Position numbers and translations under genes: made by a program. A stretch of DNA of 64,000 bases, taken from JAFGBM01 sp964564915. Lineage in GTDB: Bacteria; Actinomycetota; Actinomycetes; Actinomycetales; Demequinaceae. The notes under the pieces are model-generated. The model had not been told where the DNA came from. It saw only the letters and a list, made by a program, of their open reading frames with translations, and made no database searches. Below, in pieces: positions 1 through 7,814 of this stretch; position 1 is the stretch's first letter, and each line of letters begins with the position of its first letter. The stretch is taken from the NCBI GenBank assembly GCA_964564915.1, contig CAZMCU010000001.1, positions 18,695-82,694 on the forward strand. The letters are read 5' to 3'.

Positions 1-88
1 CGTAGCCGCCACCGGCCTCGTAGGTCGCGAGGGTCCACGAGCGAGGTTCAGCCCACTGACGGGTCAGGATGGGGGAAAACGCGGTCAC
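1..88 (-). CDS. nuoF: NADH-quinone oxidoreductase subunit F, N-terminal fragment
   Basis: Only the first 29 codons are in the window; the gene runs off the left edge. It starts with a GTG whose last bases overlap the nuoE stop (GTGA), so it is translationally coupled to nuoE. The readable start (MTAFSPILTRQW followed by EPRSWTL) is the typical actinobacterial NuoF N-terminus. NuoF carries FMN and a 4Fe-4S cluster and takes electrons from NADH at the tip of complex I; none of those binding motifs are inside this fragment, so the call rests on N-terminal sequence and operon position. Confidence 0.85.
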   Translation of the reverse strand, partial: MTAFSPILTRQWAEPRSWTLATYEAGGGY

Positions 89-738
89 GACGAGGCCCCC
101 TTCTCCGTCGCCGGGGGCGGGTTGAGGCCGACAAGGGAAGCGGGTCCCGCACCGACCCCTTCGTCCGCTCGCCCGTCGGGGAAGCCCGCGAGCACACGCG
201 AGATCTCCTTGAACGTGCACACCTTCTTCGGTCCCCTCGTAGGAGCTACGTCTTTACCCGCCCTCAGGTCGTCGACCACGGCCTTCGCGCTCTCCGGTGT
301 CTGGTTGTCGAAGAACTCCCAATTGACCATCATCACGGGCGCGTAGTCGCAAGCGGCGTTGCACTCGACCCGCTCGAGCGTGACCTTGCCGTCGCTCGTC
401 GTCTCGTCGTCGCCCAGGCCGAGGTGCTCGCTCAGTGCCGCCCAGATTTCGTCGCCGCCCATGAGGGCACATAGCGGGTTCGTGCACACGCTGACCTGGT
501 ACTCGCCGGTCGGACGGCGCTTGAATTGCGTGTAGAAGGTCGCGACCGCACTGACCTCGGCCGTGCCCACGCCCAGAACGTCGGCGCAGAAAGCGATCCC
601 ATCGGGGGAGACAAACCCATCCTCCGATTGGACCAGGTGGAGCAAGGGAAGGATGGCGGAGCGCCTCGCGGGGTAGCGCGCAACGATCGCGGCCGCATCC
701 TTCGCGAGACGAGTCATCGCCTCGTCGCTGTACGTCAT
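85..738 (-). CDS. nuoE: NADH-quinone oxidoreductase subunit E (24-kDa 2Fe-2S subunit)
   Basis: 217 aa, thioredoxin-like 2Fe-2S subunit of the NADH-oxidising module of complex I. The four cluster ligands are visible: Cys85 and Cys90 in SVCTNPLC, and Cys126 and Cys130 in VECNAAC, followed by the family signature DYAPVMMVN. The ATG at 738 is chosen because it overlaps the nuoD stop as ATGA; the reading frame is open further upstream, but that sequence is Arg-rich and is antisense-frame noise inside nuoD. The C-terminus overlaps the nuoF start. Cytoplasmic, part of the nuoA-F operon. Confidence 0.97.
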   Translation of the reverse strand: MTYSDEAMTRLAKDAAAIVARYPARRSAILPLLHLVQSEDGFVSPDGIAFCADVLGVGTAEVSAVATFYTQFKRRPTGEYQVSVCTNPLCALMGGDEIWAALSEHLGLGDDETTSDGKVTLERVECNAACDYAPVMMVNWEFFDNQTPESAKAVVDDLRAGKDVAPTRGPKKVCTFKEISRVLAGFPDGRADEGVGAGPASLVGLNPPPATEKGASS

Positions 739-2066
739 CGGTCGACGCCTCCCAGCACGGGATCGATCGAGGCGACCGCGACGACGACATCGGCCAGTTG
801 GCCACCTTCGCACAAGATCGACAGCGCCTGCAGGTTGTTGAAGGAGGGGTCGCGGAAGTGGGCGCGATACGGTTTGGTCCCCCCGTCGGAGACGAGGTGG
901 ATGCCGAGTTCGCCGCGCGGAGCCTCGACCGTTTGCCACACCTGACCGGCCGGGACCCGGAAGCCCTCGGTCACCAACTTGAAGTGGTGAATGAGCGCCT
1001 CCATCGACGTGCCCATGATCGTCTTGATGTGGTCAAGGGAGTTGCCCTGACCGTCGCCTCCCAGCGAGAGTTGCGCTGGCCACGCGATCTTCTTGTCGGC
1101 GACCATGACGGGGCCGGGTGTCGTCTCCAGCCGGTCCGCGCATTGCCGAACGATCTTGAGGGACTCGTACACCTCCTCCATGCGGATCACGAGTCGCGAG
1201 TACGCGTCGGCGTCGTCGCTCGTCGGCACCTGAAAGTCGTAGCTCTCGTATCCGCAGTAGGGGTCTTCCTTACGCACGTCGTACGCGAGACCCGCGGAGC
1301 GAAGCATCGGGCCGGTGATGCCGAGCGCCATGCAGCCGGAGAGGTTCAAGTAGGCGACCCCCTTGGCGCGACCGATGAAGATCGGGTTCTTGAGGATGAG
1401 ATTGCCGAGCTCGCCCATCTTCGCCTTCATCGTGCCGTCCAAAGCCCGGAGTGCGGCGATGACGTCCTCGGGAGCGTCCACGGCTACACCGCCCGGCCGG
1501 ATGTACTCGTTGTTCATCCTGAGGCCAGAAATCGCCTCGATGATCGTCAAGACGTACTCACGGGCGAGGAAGGACGTGGTCATGATCGTCGTGGCACCGA
1601 GTTCGTTGCCTGCCGTGCCGATCGAGACGAGGTGAGAGGAGATCCGGTTGAGCTCCATCATGAGCACTCTCAGAACGCTCGCTCGCTCGGGGATGTCATC
1701 GGTGATCCCCAGAAGCTTCTCGACGCCGAGGCAGTAAACCGCCTCTTGGAACATCGAGGCGAGATAGTCCATGCGGGTGCAGAAGGCGGGCCCCTGCGAC
1801 CACGTCCTCCACTCCATGTTCTTCTCGATGCCGGTGTGGAGGTAGCCCACGCCCGCGCGGGCCTCCGTGATGACCTCACCCTCGATTTCCAGCATGATCC
1901 TTAAGACCCCGTGCGTCGACGGGTGTTGCGGCCCCATGTTGATGACGATGCGTTGACTCCCCAGCCGCGTGGCCTCCTCCGCAACGTCGGACCAATCGGC
2001 GCCATAGGCGGTGAACTCGGGTGCCGTGTCGTCCTGCGAAGCGGGACCCGTCGCGCGAGCGGTCAT
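735..2066 (-). CDS. nuoD: NADH-quinone oxidoreductase subunit D (49-kDa subunit)
   Basis: 443 aa, full length for the family. With NuoB it forms the quinone-binding cavity of complex I where menaquinone is reduced. The signature GPQHPSTHGVLR lies at residues 45-56, and the conserved GYLHTGIEK and the Arg/Asp-rich hydrogenase-like core follow. The N-terminal ~38 residues are a poorly conserved extension. It starts with ATG overlapping the nuoC stop (ATGA) and ends overlapping nuoE (ATGA), so the operon is tightly coupled. Peripheral membrane arm, cytoplasmic side. Confidence 0.98.
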   Translation of the reverse strand: MTARATGPASQDDTAPEFTAYGADWSDVAEEATRLGSQRIVINMGPQHPSTHGVLRIMLEIEGEVITEARAGVGYLHTGIEKNMEWRTWSQGPAFCTRMDYLASMFQEAVYCLGVEKLLGITDDIPERASVLRVLMMELNRISSHLVSIGTAGNELGATTIMTTSFLAREYVLTIIEAISGLRMNNEYIRPGGVAVDAPEDVIAALRALDGTMKAKMGELGNLILKNPIFIGRAKGVAYLNLSGCMALGITGPMLRSAGLAYDVRKEDPYCGYESYDFQVPTSDDADAYSRLVIRMEEVYESLKIVRQCADRLETTPGPVMVADKKIAWPAQLSLGGDGQGNSLDHIKTIMGTSMEALIHHFKLVTEGFRVPAGQVWQTVEAPRGELGIHLVSDGGTKPYRAHFRDPSFNNLQALSILCEGGQLADVVVAVASIDPVLGGVDR

Positions 2067-2764
2067 GTGTACTGCCTCCGCTCGTCGGGGGAGGGGATCG
2101 TCGCGCCTTTGAATTCGACGGGGATTCCCCCGAGCGGGTAGTCCTTCCGCTGAGGGTGCCCGATCCAGTCGTCCGGCATAGCGATCCTGGCCAACGAGGG
2201 GTGGCCGTCGAACACGATCCCGAAGAAGTCGTAGGTTTCCCGCTCGTGCCAGTTATTGGCGGGGTAGACCGAGGTCGTCGAGGGGATGTGGGGGTCGGCG
2301 TCCGCAACGGCAACCTCGAGCCGGATCCGCCTGCCGTGGGTGATGGAGGTGAGGTGGTACGCGGCGTGCAGTTCGCGACCGGTGTCACTGGGGTAATGAA
2401 CACCGCTCACCCCGAGCGAAAGCTCGAATCGACAATCGGGGTCATCCCGCAGGTGCTGGCACACCTCGACGATGTGATCGCGGGCTACGACTAGCGTCAA
2501 CTCGCCCTGGTCGACGATGACAGCCTCGATCGCGTCGGACGCCCGATCGCCCAGAAGCTCCTCGAGGATGTCGACGACCCCATCGAACCACTCGCCGTAC
2601 GGCCTCGACGCCGGAGCGGGCATCGCGACGCTTTGCGTGAGCCCCCCGAAACCCGACGTGTCTCCCGAACCTCCGAACAACCCTTGTCGGACGGGCAGCA
2701 AGGTGAGGGGCGGGCGACCGTCCCGATCGGGGACCGCGGGTTCGAGGCTGTCGTGACTGCTCAT
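2063..2764 (-). CDS. nuoC: NADH-quinone oxidoreductase subunit C (30-kDa subunit)
   Basis: 233 aa. The diagnostic complex I 30-kDa signature lies near the C-terminus: HERETYDFFGIVFDGHP, then PDDWIGHPQRKDYPLGG, around residues 172-215. The first ~60 residues (Gly/Pro-rich, GLFGGSGDTSGFGG) are an actinobacterial-style extension. ATG overlaps the nuoB stop (ATGA). NuoC is a structural subunit of the connecting arm next to NuoD and NuoB. It is a separate protein here, not the NuoCD fusion of enterobacteria. Confidence 0.97.
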   Translation of the reverse strand: MSSHDSLEPAVPDRDGRPPLTLLPVRQGLFGGSGDTSGFGGLTQSVAMPAPASRPYGEWFDGVVDILEELLGDRASDAIEAVIVDQGELTLVVARDHIVEVCQHLRDDPDCRFELSLGVSGVHYPSDTGRELHAAYHLTSITHGRRIRLEVAVADADPHIPSTTSVYPANNWHERETYDFFGIVFDGHPSLARIAMPDDWIGHPQRKDYPLGGIPVEFKGATIPSPDERRQYT

Positions 2765-3312
2765 CGGAGAAGCCCCGTCATGTCGGACGTGGGGGTTGCG
2801 GCAAGCGCGGCGGCCTCGGCCTTCTGGGCGATCGCCCTACGGTGCGAGCCGAGCGGCGTCTTCCTCGCACCCGCCTTGATCTCCATCAAGGCGTTGAGGA
2901 GCATCTCCGGTCGAGGGGGGCAGCCGGGCAGATAGACGTCCACGGGGACGACGTGGTCGGCGCCCTGAACGATCGCGTAGTTGTTGAACATTCCGCCGGA
3001 CGACGCGCAGACTCCCATGGCGAGAACCCACTTGGGTTCGGCCATCTGGTCGTACACCTGACGGAGGATCGGGGCCATCTTCTGGCTCAACCGACCCGCG
3101 ACGATCATGAGGTCGGCCTGGCGAGGGGAGCCACGGAACACCTCGGAACCGATACGGGCGATATCGAAACGCGGCCCCCCGGTGGCCATCATCTCGATGG
3201 AGCAGCACGCGAGGCCAAAGGTCACGGGCCAAACGGATGTCCCCCTCGCCCAACCGATGACGCTCTCAACCGTCCCCAGCATGAAGGACGGTGCGCTCTC
3301 CTCAATGCCCAC
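2761..3312 (-). CDS. nuoB: NADH-quinone oxidoreductase subunit B (PSST, cluster N2)
   Basis: 183 aa. It carries the N2 4Fe-4S cluster that hands electrons to menaquinone; ligands are Cys36-Cys37 in GLACCSIEM, Cys102 in MGVCASSGG and Cys131 in LPGCPPRPE. The start is GTG at 3312, three bases after the nuoA stop. The C-terminal ~25 residues are an Ala-rich tail. Downstream it overlaps nuoC by ATGA. All residues needed for the cluster are present. Confidence 0.98.
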   Translation of the reverse strand: MGIEESAPSFMLGTVESVIGWARGTSVWPVTFGLACCSIEMMATGGPRFDIARIGSEVFRGSPRQADLMIVAGRLSQKMAPILRQVYDQMAEPKWVLAMGVCASSGGMFNNYAIVQGADHVVPVDVYLPGCPPRPEMLLNALMEIKAGARKTPLGSHRRAIAQKAEAAALAATPTSDMTGLLR

Positions 3313-3315
3313 GTG

Positions 3316-3675
3316 TCACTCCCAGTCGAATCCGCCGCGGCGCCACTCGTAGACGAACGGCACGGTTATCAAAGCGATGAAGGTCACGATCGAGATCAGG
3401 CCGAACACCGCGAGTCTCTGGTAGGCGATCGCCCACGGGTAGAGGAAGACCACCTCGATGTCGAAGATGATGAACGTCATGGCGACGAGGTAGTACTTGA
3501 TCGGCACCCTGCCACCGCCCACGGCGCTCGGGGTTGCCTCGAGCCCACATTCGTACGCGGAGAGTTTTGCCTCGTTGTACCGCCGAGGGCCAAGAATCGA
3601 ACTGACGAGCACCCCCACAACCGCGAGGGCGCCAGCCACTCCGATCATCACGAGGATGGGCACGTACGGGTTCAC
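3316..3675 (-). CDS. nuoA: NADH-quinone oxidoreductase subunit A
   Basis: 119 aa membrane subunit with three predicted transmembrane helices (about residues 5-27, 60-82 and 90-112) and the conserved loop YECGLEATPSA plus KYYLVAMTFIIFDIEVVFLYPW. The GTG at 3675 is preferred because GAGAGAGGTG lies about eight bases upstream; an in-frame ATG at 3726 would extend into the preceding gene and has no family support. It begins the nuo genes, 34 bp downstream of the geranylgeranyl reductase gene, probably in one transcript. Confidence 0.95.
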   Translation of the reverse strand: MNPYVPILVMIGVAGALAVVGVLVSSILGPRRYNEAKLSAYECGLEATPSAVGGGRVPIKYYLVAMTFIIFDIEVVFLYPWAIAYQRLAVFGLISIVTFIALITVPFVYEWRRGGFDWE

Positions 3676-3709
3676 GTCGTGGCACCTCTCTCCCAAGGTT
3701 GAAGCGTCG

Positions 3710-5005
3710 TCAAGACGATGGCGCAATCCGCGACAGCGCGGCGATCATTCGGTCAGCCCAGTCGCCACCATGCGGCTCCCAGACATCAGACAGCAGTTTA
3801 TGGGTAAACCACATCAGGGTGGGACGGGGCAATCCGTACTTGGTGCACACCTTCATGACCGAGGGATGATCGACGAGCCTCGCAAACGCTCGACCCAACG
3901 AATAGTATCCGCCGAGGTCATCCCTCACGTGTTTCGTATATCCGTCGAGCGCGCGTTCACGCGCACGGTCATCCCGAGCCGATCTCGCATCGACCGAAGC
4001 CTCCGTGAGTCGCCGTGCGGCTTGCATCGCGTAGGCGATGCCCTCCCCATTGAAGGGGTTGACCATCCCTCCACTGTCGCCCACCAGCGCCATGCCGTCG
4101 CGGTAGAGCGGCCGACGATCGAGAGCCATGGGAATCGCGGCGCCGAGAGTGGTCCCGACTCGCGTCTCCGGGGTGAAACCCCAGTCCCCCGTCGACCGTG
4201 CGACCCACTCGTCGAGGAGGGCCCGATGATCGAGCCGAGGGGGCTTTCCCTTACCGCTCAACGTGCCGAGGCCAACGTTGGCCGTTCCATCGCCGAGAGG
4301 GAAGATCCACCCGTATCCGGGGAGCAGTCTCGACTTCCCCGGTTCTCCCGACCAGACCTGAAGGTGCCCCTCCATCCAATCGTCACGTCGCGGTGTCGAA
4401 TAGTACGTCCGCACGGCAACCCCCATGGGGCGGCCCTTCCTTCTCTCCCTGCCGACGCCAAGGGCCAGTCGGGCGCTCACTCCGTCCGCCGCGACCACGA
4501 GCGGCGCCTGGAACGTGATTTCCTCGCCGATCTTTCTTCCCTTCTCGTCGGTTTCCCGCGCGGTCACCCCAACGATCCTGCCCGACGATCCGTCGCGCAC
4601 CGCGCCCGTTACCGTGATTCCCTCGCGCACATCCGCACCGGACGCTCGGGCGTGGCGAGCGAGGATGTGATCGAAGGTCGCGCGAGGCAGCGTGAGTCCG
4701 TAGGACGGGAACGTGGGGGTTTCCGGCCACGGAAACTCGATGCGGTGTCCTCCGCCGATCATCCGGATCCCCTTGTTCCGCGCCCAGCCTTCGTCCTCCG
4801 GCGTCGGGACCCCCATGAGCGTGAGTTCCCTCACCGCGCGCGGTGTGAGGCCATCCCCGCACACTTTCTCCCGGGGAAACCTGGCCTTCTCCAGCGCGAT
4901 GACGTCGAAGCCTTCGCGAGCGAGGTAGTGGGCAGTCGCGCTGCCGGCAGGGCCCGCTCCCACGACGATGACGTCCGCTTCCGTCGACATGCGAACCGTT
5001 GTCAC
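3710..5005 (-). CDS. geranylgeranyl reductase family FAD protein, probable menaquinone reductase MenJ
   Basis: About 431 aa. The N-terminus has the FAD Rossmann motif VVGAGPAGSATAHYLA and an E in ALEKARFPREKVCGDGL; the second FAD motif LVGDSGGMVNPFNGEGIAYA is near residues 290-310. This is the geranylgeranyl reductase family, which saturates isoprenoid chains. Its place directly upstream of nuoA and divergent from menF points to saturation of the menaquinone side chain, as described for mycobacterial MenJ; substrate is inference. The GTG at 5005 is 7 nt after a TACGCT hexamer, arguing for leaderless translation; ATG 4990 is an alternative start without a visible ribosome site. Confidence 0.85.
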   Translation of the reverse strand: MTTVRMSTEADVIVVGAGPAGSATAHYLAREGFDVIALEKARFPREKVCGDGLTPRAVRELTLMGVPTPEDEGWARNKGIRMIGGGHRIEFPWPETPTFPSYGLTLPRATFDHILARHARASGADVREGITVTGAVRDGSSGRIVGVTARETDEKGRKIGEEITFQAPLVVAADGVSARLALGVGRERRKGRPMGVAVRTYYSTPRRDDWMEGHLQVWSGEPGKSRLLPGYGWIFPLGDGTANVGLGTLSGKGKPPRLDHRALLDEWVARSTGDWGFTPETRVGTTLGAAIPMALDRRPLYRDGMALVGDSGGMVNPFNGEGIAYAMQAARRLTEASVDARSARDDRARERALDGYTKHVRDDLGGYYSLGRAFARLVDHPSVMKVCTKYGLPRPTLMWFTHKLLSDVWEPHGGDWADRMIAALSRIAPSS

Positions 5006-5012
5006 GCGCACC

Positions 5013-5018
5013 AGCGTA
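5013..5018 (-). promoter_or_regulatory. -10 box, leaderless promoter of the GGR-nuo operon
   Basis: TACGCT on the minus strand ends 7 nt before the GTG at 5005, so the first transcribed base would be at or beside the start codon. No clear -35 was seen. Confidence 0.55.
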
Positions 5019-5080
5019 ACCGCGCCGCGCGACGAGGCGCTCCTCTCCTTCGAACGCGGGAGGAGGCGAATCGCGAGACG

Positions 5081-5086
5081 TAGGGT
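5081..5086 (+). promoter_or_regulatory. -10 box, leaderless promoter of menF
   Basis: TAGGGT followed by 6 nt and the GTG start of menF. Same geometry as many other genes here. Confidence 0.55.
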
Positions 5087-5092
5087 GGAGCC

Positions 5093-6358
5093 GTGAGCGT
5101 TCAGACCGCGTCGCATGCCGCCCCCCTCGTCGTGCGCACCGTCGCTATCGCGGACCCCGGTGACCTCATCTCCACCATGCCGGTCGAGGGTCTCTCGTGG
5201 GTCCGTCGGGGCGAGGGACTGGTCGCTTGGGGCGAATCCGCGCGGATCGACGTTACCGGAGGTGAGCGTTTCACCGAGGCGCAGGCATGGTTCTCCGCCC
5301 TGGGCTCGCGAGCCGTCGTACGCGACGAGGTGGGAGTCCGCGGAAGTGGGTTGGTCGCCTTCGGGTCGTTTTCCTTCGCGGACGATTCCGCCGCGGGAGG
5401 CACGCTGATCGTCCCGCGATACGTCCTCGGACGCCGCTCCGGAACGGCGTGGCTCACCGCGATCTCGACCTCGGCGACGATTACCGCACCCGACCTTGAC
5501 GCCGCCTGCTCGGACGCGATTCCCGTTCGTCCCCTGGGGAGCGTTCACGTCTCCACGGGTGACCCCGAGGCGTGGCACTCGGCGGTCGGGAACGCCGTTG
5601 ACCACATCGCGGCGGGAGGGATCGACAAGGTGGTTCTTGCCCGTTCTATCGAGGCGGAGGCTTCTCTCCCCGTCGACGTTCGCGCCCTGCTGGAACCGCT
5701 TGCGTTGACCTACCCCACGTGCTGGACCTTCCACGTCGACGGGCTCATCGGTGCCACACCGGAACTCCTCGCGAGGGTGGACCGGGGTCTCGTCACCTCA
5801 CGCGTCCTCGCCGGAACGATTCGGCCAACGGGGGATGAGGTAGCCGACCTCGCCCACGCGGCCGCACTCGCGCGCTCCTCCAAGGATCGGGAGGAACACG
5901 AGTATGCGGTCGAGTCCATCACCCGAGTGCTCGCGGAACACTGCAGTTCGTTCAACGTCCCCGAGGCGCCGTCCGTGATCCACCTTCCCAACGTCATGCA
6001 CCTCGCCTCCGACGTCACCGGCGTCCTCGCGGACGCGACGACGAGCCTCGAACTCGTCGCGGCCCTCCACCCGTCCGCCGCCGTCTGCGGTACCCCAACC
6101 GAAACTGCGGCCGCCCTTCTCAAAGAGCTTGAGGGCTGCGACCGTGGCCGCTATTCGGGTCCGGTGGGGTGGATGGATGCGACGGGCGACGGCGAGTGGT
6201 GCATCGCCCTCCGCGCCGCGGAAATCTCGCGTGAGGACCCATCGCGTCTGCGCCTCTTCGCGGGTTGCGGCATCGTCGCCGCATCCGACCCCGACGCCGA
6301 ATGGGCGGAGAGTGAGGCAAAACTCGAGCCGCTTCGGGCGGCGTTGGGTGCCGACTAA
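5093..6358 (+). CDS. menF: isochorismate synthase (chorismate-binding)
   Basis: 421 aa. It converts chorismate to isochorismate, the first step of menaquinone synthesis. The C-terminal chorismate-binding domain is clear: IDKVVLARSIEAEA, TPELLARV, RVLAGTIRP, then SSKDREEHEYAVESI, HLPNVMHLASDVTG, HPSAAVCGTPTETA and GCDRGRYSGPVGWMD, in the order of MenF/EntC enzymes. The GTG start sits 6 nt after a TAGGGT hexamer. Menaquinone context on both sides favours MenF over a siderophore or salicylate role. Its stop overlaps that of the convergent gene (CTAA shared). Confidence 0.95.
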   Translation: MSVQTASHAAPLVVRTVAIADPGDLISTMPVEGLSWVRRGEGLVAWGESARIDVTGGERFTEAQAWFSALGSRAVVRDEVGVRGSGLVAFGSFSFADDSAAGGTLIVPRYVLGRRSGTAWLTAISTSATITAPDLDAACSDAIPVRPLGSVHVSTGDPEAWHSAVGNAVDHIAAGGIDKVVLARSIEAEASLPVDVRALLEPLALTYPTCWTFHVDGLIGATPELLARVDRGLVTSRVLAGTIRPTGDEVADLAHAAALARSSKDREEHEYAVESITRVLAEHCSSFNVPEAPSVIHLPNVMHLASDVTGVLADATTSLELVAALHPSAAVCGTPTETAAALLKELEGCDRGRYSGPVGWMDATGDGEWCIALRAAEISREDPSRLRLFAGCGIVAASDPDAEWAESEAKLEPLRAALGAD

Positions 6359-7776
6359 CCCCCGGCCGCGAGGGCCGGTATCACGGCGTGGAATCCGGAA
6401 GCCCCCTCGACAGCGCTGACGATGTACACGAGTTCACCGTCCTCCGCCCTCCTTGCCGTGATCTCGCTCGCACCGTATCCGGGTGCCGGGGGGCTGGAGT
6501 CGTCTCCCCACAGCAGAATGAACTCACCCGCCCACGCAAGGCCCGTCGGCGCTGGTAGTCGATCGTTGATGCGCCACAGCTCCTCACCCAGCACGTTGAG
6601 CATGGACCGTCCTCGCGCGAGCCTCGTGCCATCCGCGTTGAATGCCAAGAAGACGTCACCGCTACGGGCTTGTGCGGTGGCAACATCGACGAAGGTACTG
6701 GTGCGCAAGGCGAGCGTGTAGAGGAGCACCGTTCCGTCATCTCGAGGACACGCGTTGAGGAGTTGGCGATCGGGGGGCCAGGAAACCGGGTAGCAGTAGT
6801 CCTCACCCGGGGGAAGGCCGTGGGCCTGACGGACGAAGGGACCGTAACCGGGCTCTGCTGACGAGGTCGGCGAGACCGTGGGCTCGGGAGTTGGGCTCGG
6901 CGAGGGGGAGGCCAAGGATGCTTCATCGGTATAGGCGACGATGGTCCACCGTTGATCCTCTTCGCCGGGGATCGTCTCCTTTTCGGCGACGATCAGGATA
7001 GTGCCGTCGACCGACTGGACGTAATTTCCCATCTTGACGGGGGCCACGAGCACCGAGACCGGTGCGCCGTCGAATCCCATCCGGACGATCTCCCGTTCTC
7101 CTGCCCCGGACTCGATCACCATCCCGTTCCCATCGGTCGATATCCGCACCTCCGGGTCGATCCACGTTCCTCCCGCGATCCCGCTCGGTCCGGGAAGGGG
7201 GCCGGACAACTGTCCCGAGACAAGGTCGAACGTGTGGAGGGTCACCGCGTCCCCCGATGCGGGCTGCGACACAATCGCATGCACCCGATCGGGAAGCCAA
7301 GCGAGTAAGCGACGTTCGGACGCCACTCCGAGGTTTCCCGCCTCGTAGAGGATGCCGTTCGGGTCCACGACGTACAGGTAACGGGGTCCGGGAATCCCCC
7401 ATTCCGAGGGGCCGTTCCCCGGAACCTCGATGGGGGCGGCGGACGGCGAGGGTCCGTCTGGATCCGGGGTTACCGTCACGAGCGCCGGTTCGAACCCTCC
7501 CGCGCTGGAGTCGTACTCGACGAGCGCCCAGCCTTCCCCAATCGACTGCAAGACAGGGCCCGTCAACGGCCATGCCTCCAGCGCGACGGGATGGACAATC
7601 GCCTCGGACGTGGGAGTAACCGACGGTGCGGGGTGGTAGCTCGCCGACGGTTCCGGTGCCGGCATCGAAACGTGGGGCCACCCCACGATCGTGAGCGTGG
7701 CGGCGGAAGCAAGAAACACCGTCGCGAGGATTCCCGTGAGGCCGATCCACCATCGGGAACTCTTAATCTGCGCCAC
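6355..7776 (-). CDS. membrane-anchored secreted protein of unknown function (paralogue family, copy 1)
   Basis: 473 aa. A short cytoplasmic start and one transmembrane helix (about residues 10-32) are followed by a Pro/Ser/Thr-rich linker and an extracellular region with repeated short beta-strand-like stretches, suggesting a beta-propeller; this fold is inference. The motif SIGEGWALVEYDSS matches SAGQGWVLAIFDST and SVGSGWVVAIDDTT in two other proteins of this window, so these three are paralogues. A second Pro/Ser/Thr stretch (SPSPSPTPEPTVSPTSS) lies near residue 290. GTG start with AGGGAGG upstream. No catalytic motif recognised. Confidence 0.8.
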   Translation of the reverse strand: MAQIKSSRWWIGLTGILATVFLASAATLTIVGWPHVSMPAPEPSASYHPAPSVTPTSEAIVHPVALEAWPLTGPVLQSIGEGWALVEYDSSAGGFEPALVTVTPDPDGPSPSAAPIEVPGNGPSEWGIPGPRYLYVVDPNGILYEAGNLGVASERRLLAWLPDRVHAIVSQPASGDAVTLHTFDLVSGQLSGPLPGPSGIAGGTWIDPEVRISTDGNGMVIESGAGEREIVRMGFDGAPVSVLVAPVKMGNYVQSVDGTILIVAEKETIPGEEDQRWTIVAYTDEASLASPSPSPTPEPTVSPTSSAEPGYGPFVRQAHGLPPGEDYCYPVSWPPDRQLLNACPRDDGTVLLYTLALRTSTFVDVATAQARSGDVFLAFNADGTRLARGRSMLNVLGEELWRINDRLPAPTGLAWAGEFILLWGDDSSPPAPGYGASEITARRAEDGELVYIVSAVEGASGFHAVIPALAAGG

Positions 7777-7814
7777 GACGCCTCCCTGGGAACTGATCCG
7801 TCCTGGCCTCCAGG

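Noticed and set aside
798..1904. 368-codon plus-strand frame opposite nuoD
   Set aside because: Antisense shadow of a strongly conserved gene, without homology or ribosome site.
3676..3726. ATG at 3726 as start of nuoA
   Set aside because: It would overlap the upstream gene and add residues not found in NuoA; GTG 3675 has a good ribosome site.
3497..5083. Long open frame (528 codons) on the plus strand opposite the geranylgeranyl reductase gene
   Set aside because: It is antisense to a gene with clear FAD motifs, is rich in Arg, His and Pro, and matches no family. It follows from the high GC content.
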